Assembly: GCF_000159015.1 (NCBI RefSeq)
Contig: NZ_DS999541.1
Span: 47,324 to 111,323 of the forward strand
Source: Gleimia coleocanis DSM 15436
GTDB lineage: Bacteria; Actinomycetota; Actinomycetes; Actinomycetales; Actinomycetaceae
Length of the DNA: 64,000 bases
Direction of reading: 5' to 3'
The position numbers and the translations under genes were made by a program. The notes under the pieces are model-generated. The model saw only the letters and a program-made list of their open reading frames with translations, searched no databases and was not told the origin of the DNA. The first letter of the stretch is position 1; each line of letters begins with the position of its first letter. Below, in pieces: positions 54,898-63,966 of this stretch.

Positions 54898-55827
54898 CTA
54901 GTAATCAAAAGTCCACTTTGACTTAATATACTCACCATCAGGGGGCAGACGCAGCATCGCTTCCTGAGTGGCCGCGGCAACTAAAGTGCCATCTGCCGTG
55001 AAAACTCGTGCCTGTCCAACCGCACGTGACCCCTGCGCAGATGGAGAAGACAAGTCGTAAAGCAACCAGTCATTAATATCGAAATCCCGGTAGAAATGCA
55101 TAGCATGATCAATACTTGCTAATGCTAACCCCGGAGTAAGCCAAGTTAAACCATGAGAACGTAAAGCCGGTTCCATCATCACTTGGTCAATCACATACGC
55201 CAACAAGATACGCGCAACCACCGCGGAAGCATTCGGTACTTCCGCTCGCGGACGCATCCACACCTGCTGAGAATTAGCAGGCGTTGCGCTCTCAGTCGTA
55301 TAAAGATGAGACTGCACGTGGCGAACGTCGAACGCCACAGTTTTACCCAAGAACTTTCCCACGGGATGCTGCATCGTACGGAAAATTTCAAAAGCCGAAC
55401 GAAGTTCTTCCGCAGCCGGAACATCGGGCATCTTGAGAGCATGGTCTACGCCATCTTGTTGTTTTTGGAAAGATGCAAGCATCGTAAATAGCTCAACATC
55501 ATCTTGGAAAGCACTAACTTGGCGGCTCGCAAACGAACGTCCCTGCATGAGTCTGCGGACCTTTAAATCGATCGGAGCCGTAGGTGAACCACCTTTTAGG
55601 AAGTAAGCGTGGAAAGAATGGGGGACTCTTTCATTAGCTTCTTCATCAAGAGTTTCGCAGGCAGCCAACAGTGCTTGAGCAAGTACTTGACCGCCGTAAA
55701 TCCGCGTCATCTGCGGTAAACAGTTAGCTTCATAATGGTCGGGTCCCAGTGGCTTAAGGTGGAGCGCACGAAGAACGGAAGCAAGTGGTTCAGCAGTGAT
55801 CTGAGGAAATTCAATATTGACAGCCAT
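54898..55827 (-). CDS. tesB: acyl-CoA thioesterase II
   Basis: TesB hydrolyses medium- and long-chain acyl-CoA. The double hotdog fold shows RIYGGQVLAQALLAACETLDEEA, SFHAYFLKGGSPTAPIDLKVRRLMQGRSFASRQVSAFQDDVELFTMLASFQ and the catalytic region LALASIDHAMHFYRDFDINDWLLYDLSSPSAQGSRAVG. The length of 309 residues is close to normal. It lies 19 bases upstream of the Mrr-like gene, with which it may be cotranscribed. It is divergent from the PTS EIIB gene. Confidence 0.92.
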   Translation of the reverse strand: MAVNIEFPQITAEPLASVLRALHLKPLGPDHYEANCLPQMTRIYGGQVLAQALLAACETLDEEANERVPHSFHAYFLKGGSPTAPIDLKVRRLMQGRSFASRQVSAFQDDVELFTMLASFQKQQDGVDHALKMPDVPAAEELRSAFEIFRTMQHPVGKFLGKTVAFDVRHVQSHLYTTESATPANSQQVWMRPRAEVPNASAVVARILLAYVIDQVMMEPALRSHGLTWLTPGLALASIDHAMHFYRDFDINDWLLYDLSSPSAQGSRAVGQARVFTADGTLVAAATQEAMLRLPPDGEYIKSKWTFDY

Positions 55828-55973
55828 ATTTCTATTGTCGCGCAGAACTTAAAAAGATGGTTTTGGGACCATAAATAATCCTCATTGAGAAGTTGTGTTA
55901 TAAGTCTCAAGACGTTATTATGTGAGGTGAGTTACAGGCATGGCGTTAGCTAATAAGTTGGAAAGGATAAACC

Positions 55974-56210
55974 GTGACACAGAAAGCGCTACAGCTTATT
56001 GCTGGGCTAGGGGGAACCAGTAACCTCATCGAACTGGAACCCTGCCTCATGCGCATCCGTGCCCACGTGAAAAATCCCCACCTGGTAAATGAACAACTTA
56101 TACGCGAAACCAACCCGCTAGCAGTAGTCTGCTCTGGAAACTACGTGCAAATCGTCACCGGACCTGACGCAGACGGCGTTGTTGCACAAATGCAACGCGA
56201 ACTTATCTAA
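55974..56210 (+). CDS. free-standing PTS EIIB domain, glucose type
   Basis: The 78-residue protein is a single glucose-family EIIB domain. The phosphorylated Cys24 is in GGTSNLIELEPCLMRIR. It normally accepts phosphate from EIIA-Glc and gives it to sugar in EIIC, but no EIIC is encoded in this window. The start is GTG at 55974, with GAAAGGA upstream. malQ follows 87 bases later, and a free-standing EIIA gene lies beyond malQ on the other strand. The membrane partner must be elsewhere, or the pair has a regulatory role. Confidence 0.9.
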   Translation: MTQKALQLIAGLGGTSNLIELEPCLMRIRAHVKNPHLVNEQLIRETNPLAVVCSGNYVQIVTGPDADGVVAQMQRELI

Positions 56211-56297
56211 TCACTACTCTGAAAAGTTAATCACTGCTGGCAAGTCATGCCATAATAGATGCGCAAAATGACCGATAGTTTTCACGCAGGAGTGTAA

Positions 56298-58448
56298 ATG
56301 AGCCAGCCAGTTGTAAAACCGGAATACGTAAACCGGGTCCAAGAACTAGCGCAAAAAAACGGGGTATCCACCACTTACTGGGACTGGCATGGCAACCTCT
56401 GTGAGGTCGCCCCTGAAACCCTAGTGCTTGCCCTGCGCGCCCTCGGGAACAAAATCTCCTTAGAACCAGACGCAGCAGAACTCGACAACCTGCTCCGCGG
56501 CCACGAAGAAGAAATCTGGCTCACCACCCTGCCAGCCTGCACCATCAAACGTGAAGGCAACTGGCAAGAACTACACGTACACGTTCCATCAGGTGAATCC
56601 CTCTGGGTAGAAATCATCCTCGAAGACGGACACCGCACCCACCTGAACCAAATCGAAAACTGGGATCCAGACCGACCAGTACACGACCAATGGCGTGGAC
56701 GCGCCAGCTTCGCGTTGGAACAGTGGATTCCCACTGGTTACCACACCCTCGTAGCACACCTCGGCAACGGACAAAGCTACTCTTCCCACCTGATCGTCGT
56801 ACCAAACCGTATCGACCCACCAGCACTACACCAGCGAGCACAGCAGTGGGGCGTATCCTCCCAGCTGTACTCAGTGCGCTCTCAAAATGCCTGGGGCATG
56901 GGCGACGCAAAGGTCCTGGCAGAGCTAAACGAAGAATTCGGCAAACTCGGTGCTGACTTCCACCTGGTGAACCCAATGCACTCGGCTTCACCAGTGACCC
57001 CGATTCAGCCATCCCCATACCTGCCAGTAACCCGCCAGTTCCTGAACCCGCTCTACATTTACCCAGAATCAATCGCGGAATATGCTGGTCTCACCGCCGC
57101 TGAAAAAGCTAAGGTAGAACGCCTCCACAAGGCGTCTCAGGTAGAAGTTAAAGACCACGAAGGCCTGGTAAACCGCGACGCAGCTTGGACTGCTAAGGTA
57201 GACGCCCTGCGTCTCATCTTCGCGGTGACCCGCACTGCACAGCGCGAAGCAGAATTCGAAGCCTACATTGAAAAAGCTGGTTTGGGACTATCCCGCTACG
57301 CAACTTGGTGTGTACTAGCAGAAACCTACGGCAAAGAATTCCCTGCAGACCTGGCTTCCGCACACGCTAGGGGAGTCGCAGAATTCGCTGCCTCACACAC
57401 TGCAGAAATCCGCTTCCACATGTGGTGTCAGTGGATTATTTCTCAGCAGCTAGATGAGGCTCAGCGTCGTGCGCTGGACGCTGGTATGGGAATTGGCGTA
57501 ATGTCTGACCTGGCTGTAGGCGTTGATCCAGAAGGCTCCGAAGTTTGGTCTAACCCAGAAATGTTTGCCTCCGGCATGACTGTAGGCGCTCCACCAGACA
57601 TGTACTCTCAGCTGGGGCAGAACTGGTCCCAGCCACCATGGAACCCACGTGCACTGGCAGCATCCGGCTACGCGCCACTACGTTCCATGATTCGTGCAGC
57701 TGTAGCTCACGCTGGAGCCGTTCGCATTGACCACATCCTAGGTTTGTTCCGTCTCTGGTGGATTCCAGAAGGAAAGACCGCTAACTTCGGTTGCTACATT
57801 GCTTACGAACATGAAGCAATGGTTGGCGTATTGCTGTTGGAAGCACAACGTGCGGGCACCGTAGTGATCGGTGAAGACCTGGGTACTGTTGAACCATGGG
57901 TACGTGGCTACCTTAACGACCGTGGTATTTTGGGTACTTCCATCCTGTGGTTTGAACGTGAAGACGATAATTCTCCAATGCACGCTGACCACTACCGTGT
58001 GAACTGTATGTCTGCGGTGAATACCCACGACTTGCCACCAACTGTTGGCTACCTACGCGGCGTACAGACTACCTTGCGTGATGAACTGGGCTTGCTGGTT
58101 GAACCGGTTGAGGATGTTCGGGCAGCTGATAAGGCTGAGTTGGATGCCATGTTGGATCGTTTGCACGAGTACGGCATGATGCCTAACGATAAGCGTGACG
58201 ATGAGCAGGCTGTAATTGATGGTTTGTACCGTTACATTGCGCGAACTGATTCTAAACTGCTCTGCGTTTCCTTGGTGGATATGGTGGGTGATGCGCGTCC
58301 ACAGAACCTGCCAGGTACTTACCGTGAGTACCCTAACTGGGAAGTTCCACTAACTGATTCCAATGGCGATGAAGTACTGGTGGAAGACTTGGGCAAGATG
58401 GACTTGGCGCGTTTCGCTCAGATTATGAACGAGGGCGTTGGTAAGTAA
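56298..58448 (+). CDS. malQ: 4-alpha-glucanotransferase (amylomaltase)
   Basis: MalQ is a GH77 enzyme that transfers maltosyl segments between alpha-glucans and releases glucose. Catalytic-region motifs are VRIDHILGLFRLWWIPEG (nucleophile Asp), VIGEDLGTVEPWVRGYL (acid/base Glu) and VNTHDLPPTVGYL. The N-terminal beta-rich extension of about 170 residues matches the long actinobacterial and enterobacterial class. AGGAG precedes the ATG. Copies of the dispersed word lie at 56438 and 58430, near both ends of the gene. A terminator follows. Confidence 0.94.
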   Translation: MSQPVVKPEYVNRVQELAQKNGVSTTYWDWHGNLCEVAPETLVLALRALGNKISLEPDAAELDNLLRGHEEEIWLTTLPACTIKREGNWQELHVHVPSGESLWVEIILEDGHRTHLNQIENWDPDRPVHDQWRGRASFALEQWIPTGYHTLVAHLGNGQSYSSHLIVVPNRIDPPALHQRAQQWGVSSQLYSVRSQNAWGMGDAKVLAELNEEFGKLGADFHLVNPMHSASPVTPIQPSPYLPVTRQFLNPLYIYPESIAEYAGLTAAEKAKVERLHKASQVEVKDHEGLVNRDAAWTAKVDALRLIFAVTRTAQREAEFEAYIEKAGLGLSRYATWCVLAETYGKEFPADLASAHARGVAEFAASHTAEIRFHMWCQWIISQQLDEAQRRALDAGMGIGVMSDLAVGVDPEGSEVWSNPEMFASGMTVGAPPDMYSQLGQNWSQPPWNPRALAASGYAPLRSMIRAAVAHAGAVRIDHILGLFRLWWIPEGKTANFGCYIAYEHEAMVGVLLLEAQRAGTVVIGEDLGTVEPWVRGYLNDRGILGTSILWFEREDDNSPMHADHYRVNCMSAVNTHDLPPTVGYLRGVQTTLRDELGLLVEPVEDVRAADKAELDAMLDRLHEYGMMPNDKRDDEQAVIDGLYRYIARTDSKLLCVSLVDMVGDARPQNLPGTYREYPNWEVPLTDSNGDEVLVEDLGKMDLARFAQIMNEGVGK

Positions 58449-58467
58449 CTAGCTGCGTAAGTTTTGT

Positions 58468-58505
58468 GGGGCGGGCTCCTTGGGGTCCGCCCCCGCTTTT
58501 TATTT
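58468..58505 (+). terminator. malQ terminator
   Basis: GGGGCGGGCTCC (58468-58479) pairs with GGGGTCCGCCCC (58482-58493, two G-U pairs; inner pairs open to form a loop), followed by CGCTTTTTATTT. Confidence 0.82.
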
Positions 58506-58675
58506 CCCGAGGGCGGATTGTCACATACGAAGACCAGTTCGGATGTGCGTTTTTGGACTTTCTGGTCAAATTGTCATACGCGAAGGCGCGTTGGCACATG
58601 ACTATTTGTTTCCCGAGGGCGAATTATCATACGCGAAAGCGCCTTCCGATGTGAGTTTTTAAAACCGCCCTCGGG
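58506..58675. repeat. cluster of three palindromic elements and three dispersed-word copies
   Basis: The order is CCCGAGGGCG (58506), element starting TCACATACGAAG (58519), element starting TCATACGCGAAGGCGCG (58574), CCCGAGGGCG (58612), element starting TCATACGCGAAAGCGCC (58627) and CGCCCTCGGG (58666). The three elements resemble those at 16037 and 44523, with decayed arms and T-runs. The cluster fills most of the gap between malQ and the EIIA gene. Confidence 0.75.
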
Positions 58676-58683
58676 AAAAGAAA

Positions 58684-58710
58684 AGCGCACGCCCAAACTG
58701 GACGTGCGCT
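58684..58710 (-). terminator. terminator of the EIIA gene
   Basis: AGCGCACG (58684-58691) pairs with CGTGCGCT (58703-58710); on the minus strand it runs into TTTTCTTTTCCC. Confidence 0.8.
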
Positions 58711-58729
58711 CAACTAATCCCTAAAGAAC

Positions 58730-59185
58730 TCAGGAAACGTGGAAGAACTCTTCTCCCTGCCCAACTTCAATCGCTCCGTGCAAGTCAGAAGTAATCCGCT
58801 CATTACCCACGTTGCAAGCAATCACAGAAATAGAAGTGTCCAAGCCTGCTTCCAAAGCAACGGACGGATCCCAACGGATCACTGGAGTGCCCATTTCCAC
58901 GGTTTCTCCCTCTGACTTCAAAATCGTGAAGCCCTTTCCCTTTAGCGTCACGGTGTCTACGCCTAAATGAACCAGGATACCTACACCTGTAGCTGAAAAG
59001 ACTAAGAAAGCGTGCGGATGCACTTTTAGAAGCCGGCCAGACACTGGGGCACAGACTTCGTGAATGCGCGTGTCATTAGCTGACACTGCCAGGCCCGCAC
59101 CGATAATCTCACCCGCAAGAACGGGATCATTAACTGCAGAGAGCGGCTTCACAACGCCTGTAAGTGGAGAAAAAACTTGCAACAT
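58730..59185 (-). CDS. free-standing PTS EIIA domain, glucose type
   Basis: This is a 151-residue EIIA-Glc (Crr-like) protein. The two active-site histidines are His58 (KVHPHAFLV) and His73 (GILVHLGVDTV), the latter accepting phosphate from HPr. I start at ATG 59185, the first residue that matches the family; the ribosome-binding site there is weak. Together with the free-standing EIIB at 55974 it would make a split glucose-type phosphorelay flanking malQ. It might also act as the regulatory EIIA-Glc for sugar transporters such as the ABC system at 31948; this is inference. Confidence 0.9.
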   Translation of the reverse strand: MLQVFSPLTGVVKPLSAVNDPVLAGEIIGAGLAVSANDTRIHEVCAPVSGRLLKVHPHAFLVFSATGVGILVHLGVDTVTLKGKGFTILKSEGETVEMGTPVIRWDPSVALEAGLDTSISVIACNVGNERITSDLHGAIEVGQGEEFFHVS

Positions 59186-59251
59186 GATGAGTGGAAAAGT
59201 AGAAGGAGTGGGTGAGGGCAACAGTGAAGCTACCCTCACCCCTTGAAAATA

Positions 59252-61801
59252 TCAGGCCTGCTGAGCTACCGCTGCGCGGTGTGCTTCAGCAACCTGTTCG
59301 CTAACGAGACGAACCAGACCAGCTGGAGCGTCCTGGTGTGCAGCCAACCATTGGTTGCCCAAACCGACTACATCGCAACCAGGAACCAAACCAACCAATG
59401 CGCCTGGGAAGCCCAAAGCCACGATGGACTGAGCGGTGTGAGAAGTATTGTCTTCCCAGACCTTTTCCAAAGAAGCATAGAAGTTCTCTACGTTAGCAAC
59501 GAATAGTTCAGGGTGGCGAGCAGCATTAGCCCAGTATCCTAAACCGGTAGCGATACGCATGTCGTTAGACAGGGAAGCATCAAACAATACTGCGTCGAAA
59601 GCTGCCTGCTTAACCTCTGCGTCAGCAACAGCGGCGCGAGCCTGCGCAGCTTTTTGCTGACCTGTCATAGTGGTGTCTTCAACCAAGAGCGCATCGATAT
59701 CAGCCACACCTGCAGTACCATTAGCAACACAAGAAATCAGCAGATCCCACTTCATATCCACATCCATTGGCAGACCCAGCAGGGATTCTTCACCGGTACG
59801 CAGACGGTTTACTGTCTCACGATCTTCAGCAGACCAAGCGCGACGTGCCGCTGCCTGTACCAGCAGGCGCTGCTGGTCGGTTTCTGCAGTAGCTGCGCGA
59901 GCCAACCACAACAGGCGGTTACCAACATAGGTGAAGACTTCTTCACGAGCTTCAACTGCGGTGTAACGCAGGGCGGCTACGTCAATGTGGCGCAGCAATA
60001 GACCAAACATAGTGATGTCGGTTTCTGCTGGTAGCGCGGACAAAGCCAGTTCCAGGTAATCGCGAGAGTTCATCTGACCATCGCGAATCATATCCCAAGC
60101 AGAAGCCAGAATCAGAGAACGGGTGAGAGAATCACTAAAGCCACCAATATTAGCCTTGGCGAATGCCAGGGATTCTTCATCCAAACGAATCTTGGCGTAA
60201 CCCAGGTCTCCATCGTTTACCAGGATTAAATCTGGGCGCGCAATGCCAGCAGCTGCTTCAACTACAGTTGCAGCACCTTCAACGTCGAGTTCGTTGTGGA
60301 AGACACGTTCAATGCCATTTTCAGTCTTAGAGTAGCCAGCTACTGCCAGACGGTGTGGGCGCAGGGAAGAACCTGGGGTGAAGGATTCCTGCACAACAGT
60401 CAGTTCAGTAATCTTGCCTTCAGCATCAACGGTTACTTCCGGACGCAGCAGGGTAACACCGGCTTCTTCCAACCAAACCTTAGACCAGGCTTTCAAGTCG
60501 CGACCAGAAGCTGCTTCCAGTTCGTTCATGAGGTCAGGCAGGGTAGTGTTGCCCCAGGAATGCTTGTTGAAGTATTCGTTGAGAGCCTTGAAGAAGTTTT
60601 CGCGGCCAACGTAGGAAACTAGCTGGCGTAGCACTGCTGCACCCTTTGCGTAGGTGATGCCGTCGAAGTTTACTTCTACGTCTTCCAGGTCGCGGATTTC
60701 AGCCACGATTGGGTGGGTGGATGGCATTTGGTCCTGGGTGAGGCCCCAGTCTTTACGTGCCATGAAACCAGTCCATGCGTCAGTCCATTGGGTGCCTTCG
60801 GCCAGTGCTAGGTGGGACATGAATTCTGCGAAGGATTCGTTGAGCCACAGGTCGTTCCACCATTTCATGGTGACCAGGTCGCCGAACCACATGTGTGCCA
60901 GTTCGTGCAAGACGGTGTTTGCCAGTGCTTCGAGCTGTGCTGCGGTTGGCTTGGAACGGAAGATGTACTGGTCGCGGAAGGTGACACAGCCAGCGTTCTC
61001 CATTGCGCCTGCGTTGTATTCTGGGACGAAAATCTGGTCGTACTTGCGGAATGGGTAGACGTGACCGTATTCCTTTTCGAAGAACTTGAAACCAGCCTTG
61101 GTGACGTCGAACATCCACTGCGCATCCAGGTGTTCGAGCAGGGACTGGCGACAGTATACGCCCAGTGGGATTTCGCGTCCATCTGCGGATACCAGAGAAT
61201 CAGTCATACCTACGTATGGGCCGGCGATAATCGCGGTGATGTAGGAGGACATCAGTTCGGTTTCAGCAAAGTCCCACAGTTTCTTGCCATTTTCGAGGGC
61301 GGTTGGCTCTGGGGTTGGAGAGTTAGAAAATACTACCCAGTTTTCTGGTGTGGTGACGTGGAAAGTGAATCGAGCCTTCATATCTGGCTGTTCAAAGACT
61401 GCGAATACGCGTCGGGCGTCTGGAACTTCGAACTGGGAGTAACAGTAGTCCAGGCCATCTGCTGGGTCGGTGAAGCGGTGCAGGCCTTCACCAGTGTGCA
61501 TGTAGCGGCAGACTGCTTCTACGGTGACGGTGTTGTTTTCTGTCAGGTTATCTAGCTGAATTCGGTAGTCCTGGTAGGCGTCTACCGGACGAGCTTCTCC
61601 GTTTACCTCCAAGGAAAGAACTTCATCAGCTACAAGGTCTAGGAAGGTAGATGCGCCTGGAGTAGCCGTGAAGTTCACGGTGGACTTTGAGAGGAAGGTT
61701 TCTGCACCGGTGGTTAGGTCGAGGGAGATGTCGTAGGTGGATACTTTCGTAACTGCTGAACGTGCTTCAGCTTCAGCGCGAGTAAGATTCATGCCTGGCA
61801 T
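59252..61801 (-). CDS. pepN: aminopeptidase N
   Basis: An M1 zinc metallopeptidase of 849 residues that trims N-terminal residues from peptides. The zinc site is HELAHMW with the downstream Glu in NESFAEF, and the substrate-binding GAMEN-like segment is AGAMENAG. The C-terminal helical ERAP1-like domain is complete. No signal peptide is seen, so it is cytoplasmic. GGATTAACTA lies before the ATG at 61801. A copy of the dispersed word lies at 61294. It is on the same strand as pepO but separated from it by a strong hairpin. Confidence 0.95.
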   Translation of the reverse strand: MPGMNLTRAEAEARSAVTKVSTYDISLDLTTGAETFLSKSTVNFTATPGASTFLDLVADEVLSLEVNGEARPVDAYQDYRIQLDNLTENNTVTVEAVCRYMHTGEGLHRFTDPADGLDYCYSQFEVPDARRVFAVFEQPDMKARFTFHVTTPENWVVFSNSPTPEPTALENGKKLWDFAETELMSSYITAIIAGPYVGMTDSLVSADGREIPLGVYCRQSLLEHLDAQWMFDVTKAGFKFFEKEYGHVYPFRKYDQIFVPEYNAGAMENAGCVTFRDQYIFRSKPTAAQLEALANTVLHELAHMWFGDLVTMKWWNDLWLNESFAEFMSHLALAEGTQWTDAWTGFMARKDWGLTQDQMPSTHPIVAEIRDLEDVEVNFDGITYAKGAAVLRQLVSYVGRENFFKALNEYFNKHSWGNTTLPDLMNELEAASGRDLKAWSKVWLEEAGVTLLRPEVTVDAEGKITELTVVQESFTPGSSLRPHRLAVAGYSKTENGIERVFHNELDVEGAATVVEAAAGIARPDLILVNDGDLGYAKIRLDEESLAFAKANIGGFSDSLTRSLILASAWDMIRDGQMNSRDYLELALSALPAETDITMFGLLLRHIDVAALRYTAVEAREEVFTYVGNRLLWLARAATAETDQQRLLVQAAARRAWSAEDRETVNRLRTGEESLLGLPMDVDMKWDLLISCVANGTAGVADIDALLVEDTTMTGQQKAAQARAAVADAEVKQAAFDAVLFDASLSNDMRIATGLGYWANAARHPELFVANVENFYASLEKVWEDNTSHTAQSIVALGFPGALVGLVPGCDVVGLGNQWLAAHQDAPAGLVRLVSEQVAEAHRAAVAQQA

Positions 61802-61902
61802 TAGTTAATCCTTAAATAAATACGGATAAAATCAACATTCCTATTTTCGCACGTTTTACTGCGAAACTGCATCTGCGCTTATGAAAAGGATGTGGGGAAA
61901 TG

Positions 61903-61952
61903 TAAGAGTGGGGTTGGGAAACTCTTACTTGAGCCTCCTAACCCCACTCTTA
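61903..61952. terminator. terminator between pepO and pepN
   Basis: A 16-bp stem (61903-61918 with 61937-61952, one G-U pair) encloses an 18-base loop. It should end pepO transcription before pepN. Confidence 0.7.
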
Positions 61953-61965
61953 ACTAGTGTTTAAA

Positions 61966-63966
61966 TCACCAGATTTTCACGCGGTCTGCTGGATCCATCC
62001 ACATTCCGTCACCCGGCTGGGTGCCAAAAGTTTCGTGGAATAAATCGAAGTTACGCAAAATACCATTGCAACGGAATTCTGCTGGTGAGTGCGGATCAAT
62101 AGTGAGGAGCTGCTGCAAGTATTCGTTGCGAGCCTTAGAACGCCAAATGCGTGCCCAAGAGTATAGGAACTGCTGAGCTCCATTAAGACCTTCATGCACA
62201 TCTTCCTCGTGAGAAGCAATCCCGCGAGCTGCCAACGCCAGCTGGTATGCTTTCCATCCGATGGTGATACCACCCAAGTCGCCGATATTTTCACCGATGG
62301 TGAGTTCACCATTCACCTTGTATTCGTCATCCAACTGGGCTGGAGAGTACTGCGCGTACTGGTCAATCAGCGCCTTTGTGCGGTTCTTGAACTCAGCTTC
62401 GTCTGCTTCTTCCCACCAGTTGTTAAGCTGACCGGTGCCGTCATACTGAGCGCCCTGGTCATCGAAACCGTGGCCGATTTCGTGGCCAATAACAGCCCCA
62501 ATCGCACCGTAGTTTACCGCGTCAGTCATGTCCGGGTGGAAGAAAGGTGGCTGCAAAATTGCGGCTGGGAAGACAATTTCATTACCAGTTGGCATGTAGT
62601 ACGCATTCACCGTCTGTGGGGTCATGAGCCATTCGCCCAAATCAACTGGCTGGGCGATTTTTGCCATTTCCCGTTTGGTTACGAAAGCAGCGATGTTGCG
62701 TACGGATTCCACTAGAGTGGTACCTGGCTGTAAGGCAGAGTAGTCTTCAAACTTATCTGGATAGCCAATCTTTGCGCGGAATTTTGAGAGTTTCTCGAGG
62801 GCACGCTGACGAGTCTCTTCGCCCATCCAATCCAACTCGGAAATTGACTGGCGGTAGGCTTCGATTAGGTTATTAACCAGTACCAGCATCTTTTCTTTGT
62901 AGTCCGCTGGGAAGTGACGGTTTACGTAGAGTTCGCCAATACCTTCACCCATCGCGCCCTCGACAAAGCTGATGGCTCGCTTCCAACGCGGACGCTGTTC
63001 AGTCGCGCCAGTTAGGACACGAGAGAAGTTGAAGTTGTTATCAACCATTTCCTGGTGCAAGTAGGCAGAACGAGCCGCAATAATATGCGCTACCAACCAC
63101 AGCTTCAACGTCTGTAGGTCAGTGTCAGCCCACAGTTGAGCGAAACCTTCCCAGAAGCTAGGCTGGCTGACGATTACTTCAGAGTCCGCAGTGAGGTTGG
63201 CACCAGCCTGGTTGAGCCACTGTACCCATGGGAAAGCTGGAATCTTCTCAGATAGCTGACCAAGAGTGAATGGGTTATTAGCTTTTTGAGCGTCACGGCA
63301 GGTGACTTTATCCCAGTGGTGTTTAGCTAGTTCAGTTTCGAAAGCTAAAACGGTTTCACCGAAGTTTTCAGGAAGTAGGGAAGCCAGTTCAGAAACCTGC
63401 TGATCCTTAATTAGGGAGGCAGCAGTGTTCAGGTAGTTTACGAATGCTTCGCGGATTGGACCGTAGTTTTCTTCACGGTAGAAAGCTTCATCTGGCAGTG
63501 ACAGGCCGCCCTGATCTAAGTAAAGAGCATAGCGTTCTGGTGCGTTTAGGTCACCGTAAACGTAGAAACCTCCAAAACCGGAAACACCGCTTGCCTCTAG
63601 CTTGGCAATTGCCGCGAGTAGTTCTTCATGATTTTCAGCGGCTTCTAAAATAGAGAAATCAGCAGCTAGGGGAGTAACCCCAGCGGCATTCACAGTATCT
63701 TCATCCATGAACTGCTGGAAGAATACTGCAATCTTGGCTTCATTAGCATCAGTAGAATCCACACTGAGGTTTTCTACAATCTCACGCACAGCCAGTTCAG
63801 AAGCATCACGGAGGGCGTAGAAAGCGCCATCAGAGGGACGATCGCCTGGAATCTCATGATTTTCCAACCAAGCGCCATTCGCGTGGCGGAAGAAATCCTC
63901 AGTAGCTAAAACATTCTTATCTGCGATTTCCGGATCAAAAACCGGAGTAATTTCAATATTGCTCAT
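61966..63966 (-). CDS. pepO: M13 family metallopeptidase (neprilysin-like)
   Basis: This zinc endopeptidase of 666 residues has VIGHEIGHGFDDQGAQYDGTG as its zinc site, with the third ligand in the ENIGDLGG motif, and NAYYMPTGNEIVFPAAILQPPFF before it. The C-terminal end PGDGMWMDPADRVKIW is typical. There is no signal peptide or N-terminal anchor, so it is probably cytoplasmic, like lactococcal PepO, and works with PepN in peptide use. The ATG at 63966 lies 34 bases from the window edge. A dispersed-word copy lies at 62955. Confidence 0.94.
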   Translation of the reverse strand: MSNIEITPVFDPEIADKNVLATEDFFRHANGAWLENHEIPGDRPSDGAFYALRDASELAVREIVENLSVDSTDANEAKIAVFFQQFMDEDTVNAAGVTPLAADFSILEAAENHEELLAAIAKLEASGVSGFGGFYVYGDLNAPERYALYLDQGGLSLPDEAFYREENYGPIREAFVNYLNTAASLIKDQQVSELASLLPENFGETVLAFETELAKHHWDKVTCRDAQKANNPFTLGQLSEKIPAFPWVQWLNQAGANLTADSEVIVSQPSFWEGFAQLWADTDLQTLKLWLVAHIIAARSAYLHQEMVDNNFNFSRVLTGATEQRPRWKRAISFVEGAMGEGIGELYVNRHFPADYKEKMLVLVNNLIEAYRQSISELDWMGEETRQRALEKLSKFRAKIGYPDKFEDYSALQPGTTLVESVRNIAAFVTKREMAKIAQPVDLGEWLMTPQTVNAYYMPTGNEIVFPAAILQPPFFHPDMTDAVNYGAIGAVIGHEIGHGFDDQGAQYDGTGQLNNWWEEADEAEFKNRTKALIDQYAQYSPAQLDDEYKVNGELTIGENIGDLGGITIGWKAYQLALAARGIASHEEDVHEGLNGAQQFLYSWARIWRSKARNEYLQQLLTIDPHSPAEFRCNGILRNFDLFHETFGTQPGDGMWMDPADRVKIW

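Noticed and set aside
60812..61555. 247-codon open frame antisense to pepN
   Set aside because: It is a shadow of a highly conserved peptidase gene and has no recognisable domain or ribosome-binding site.
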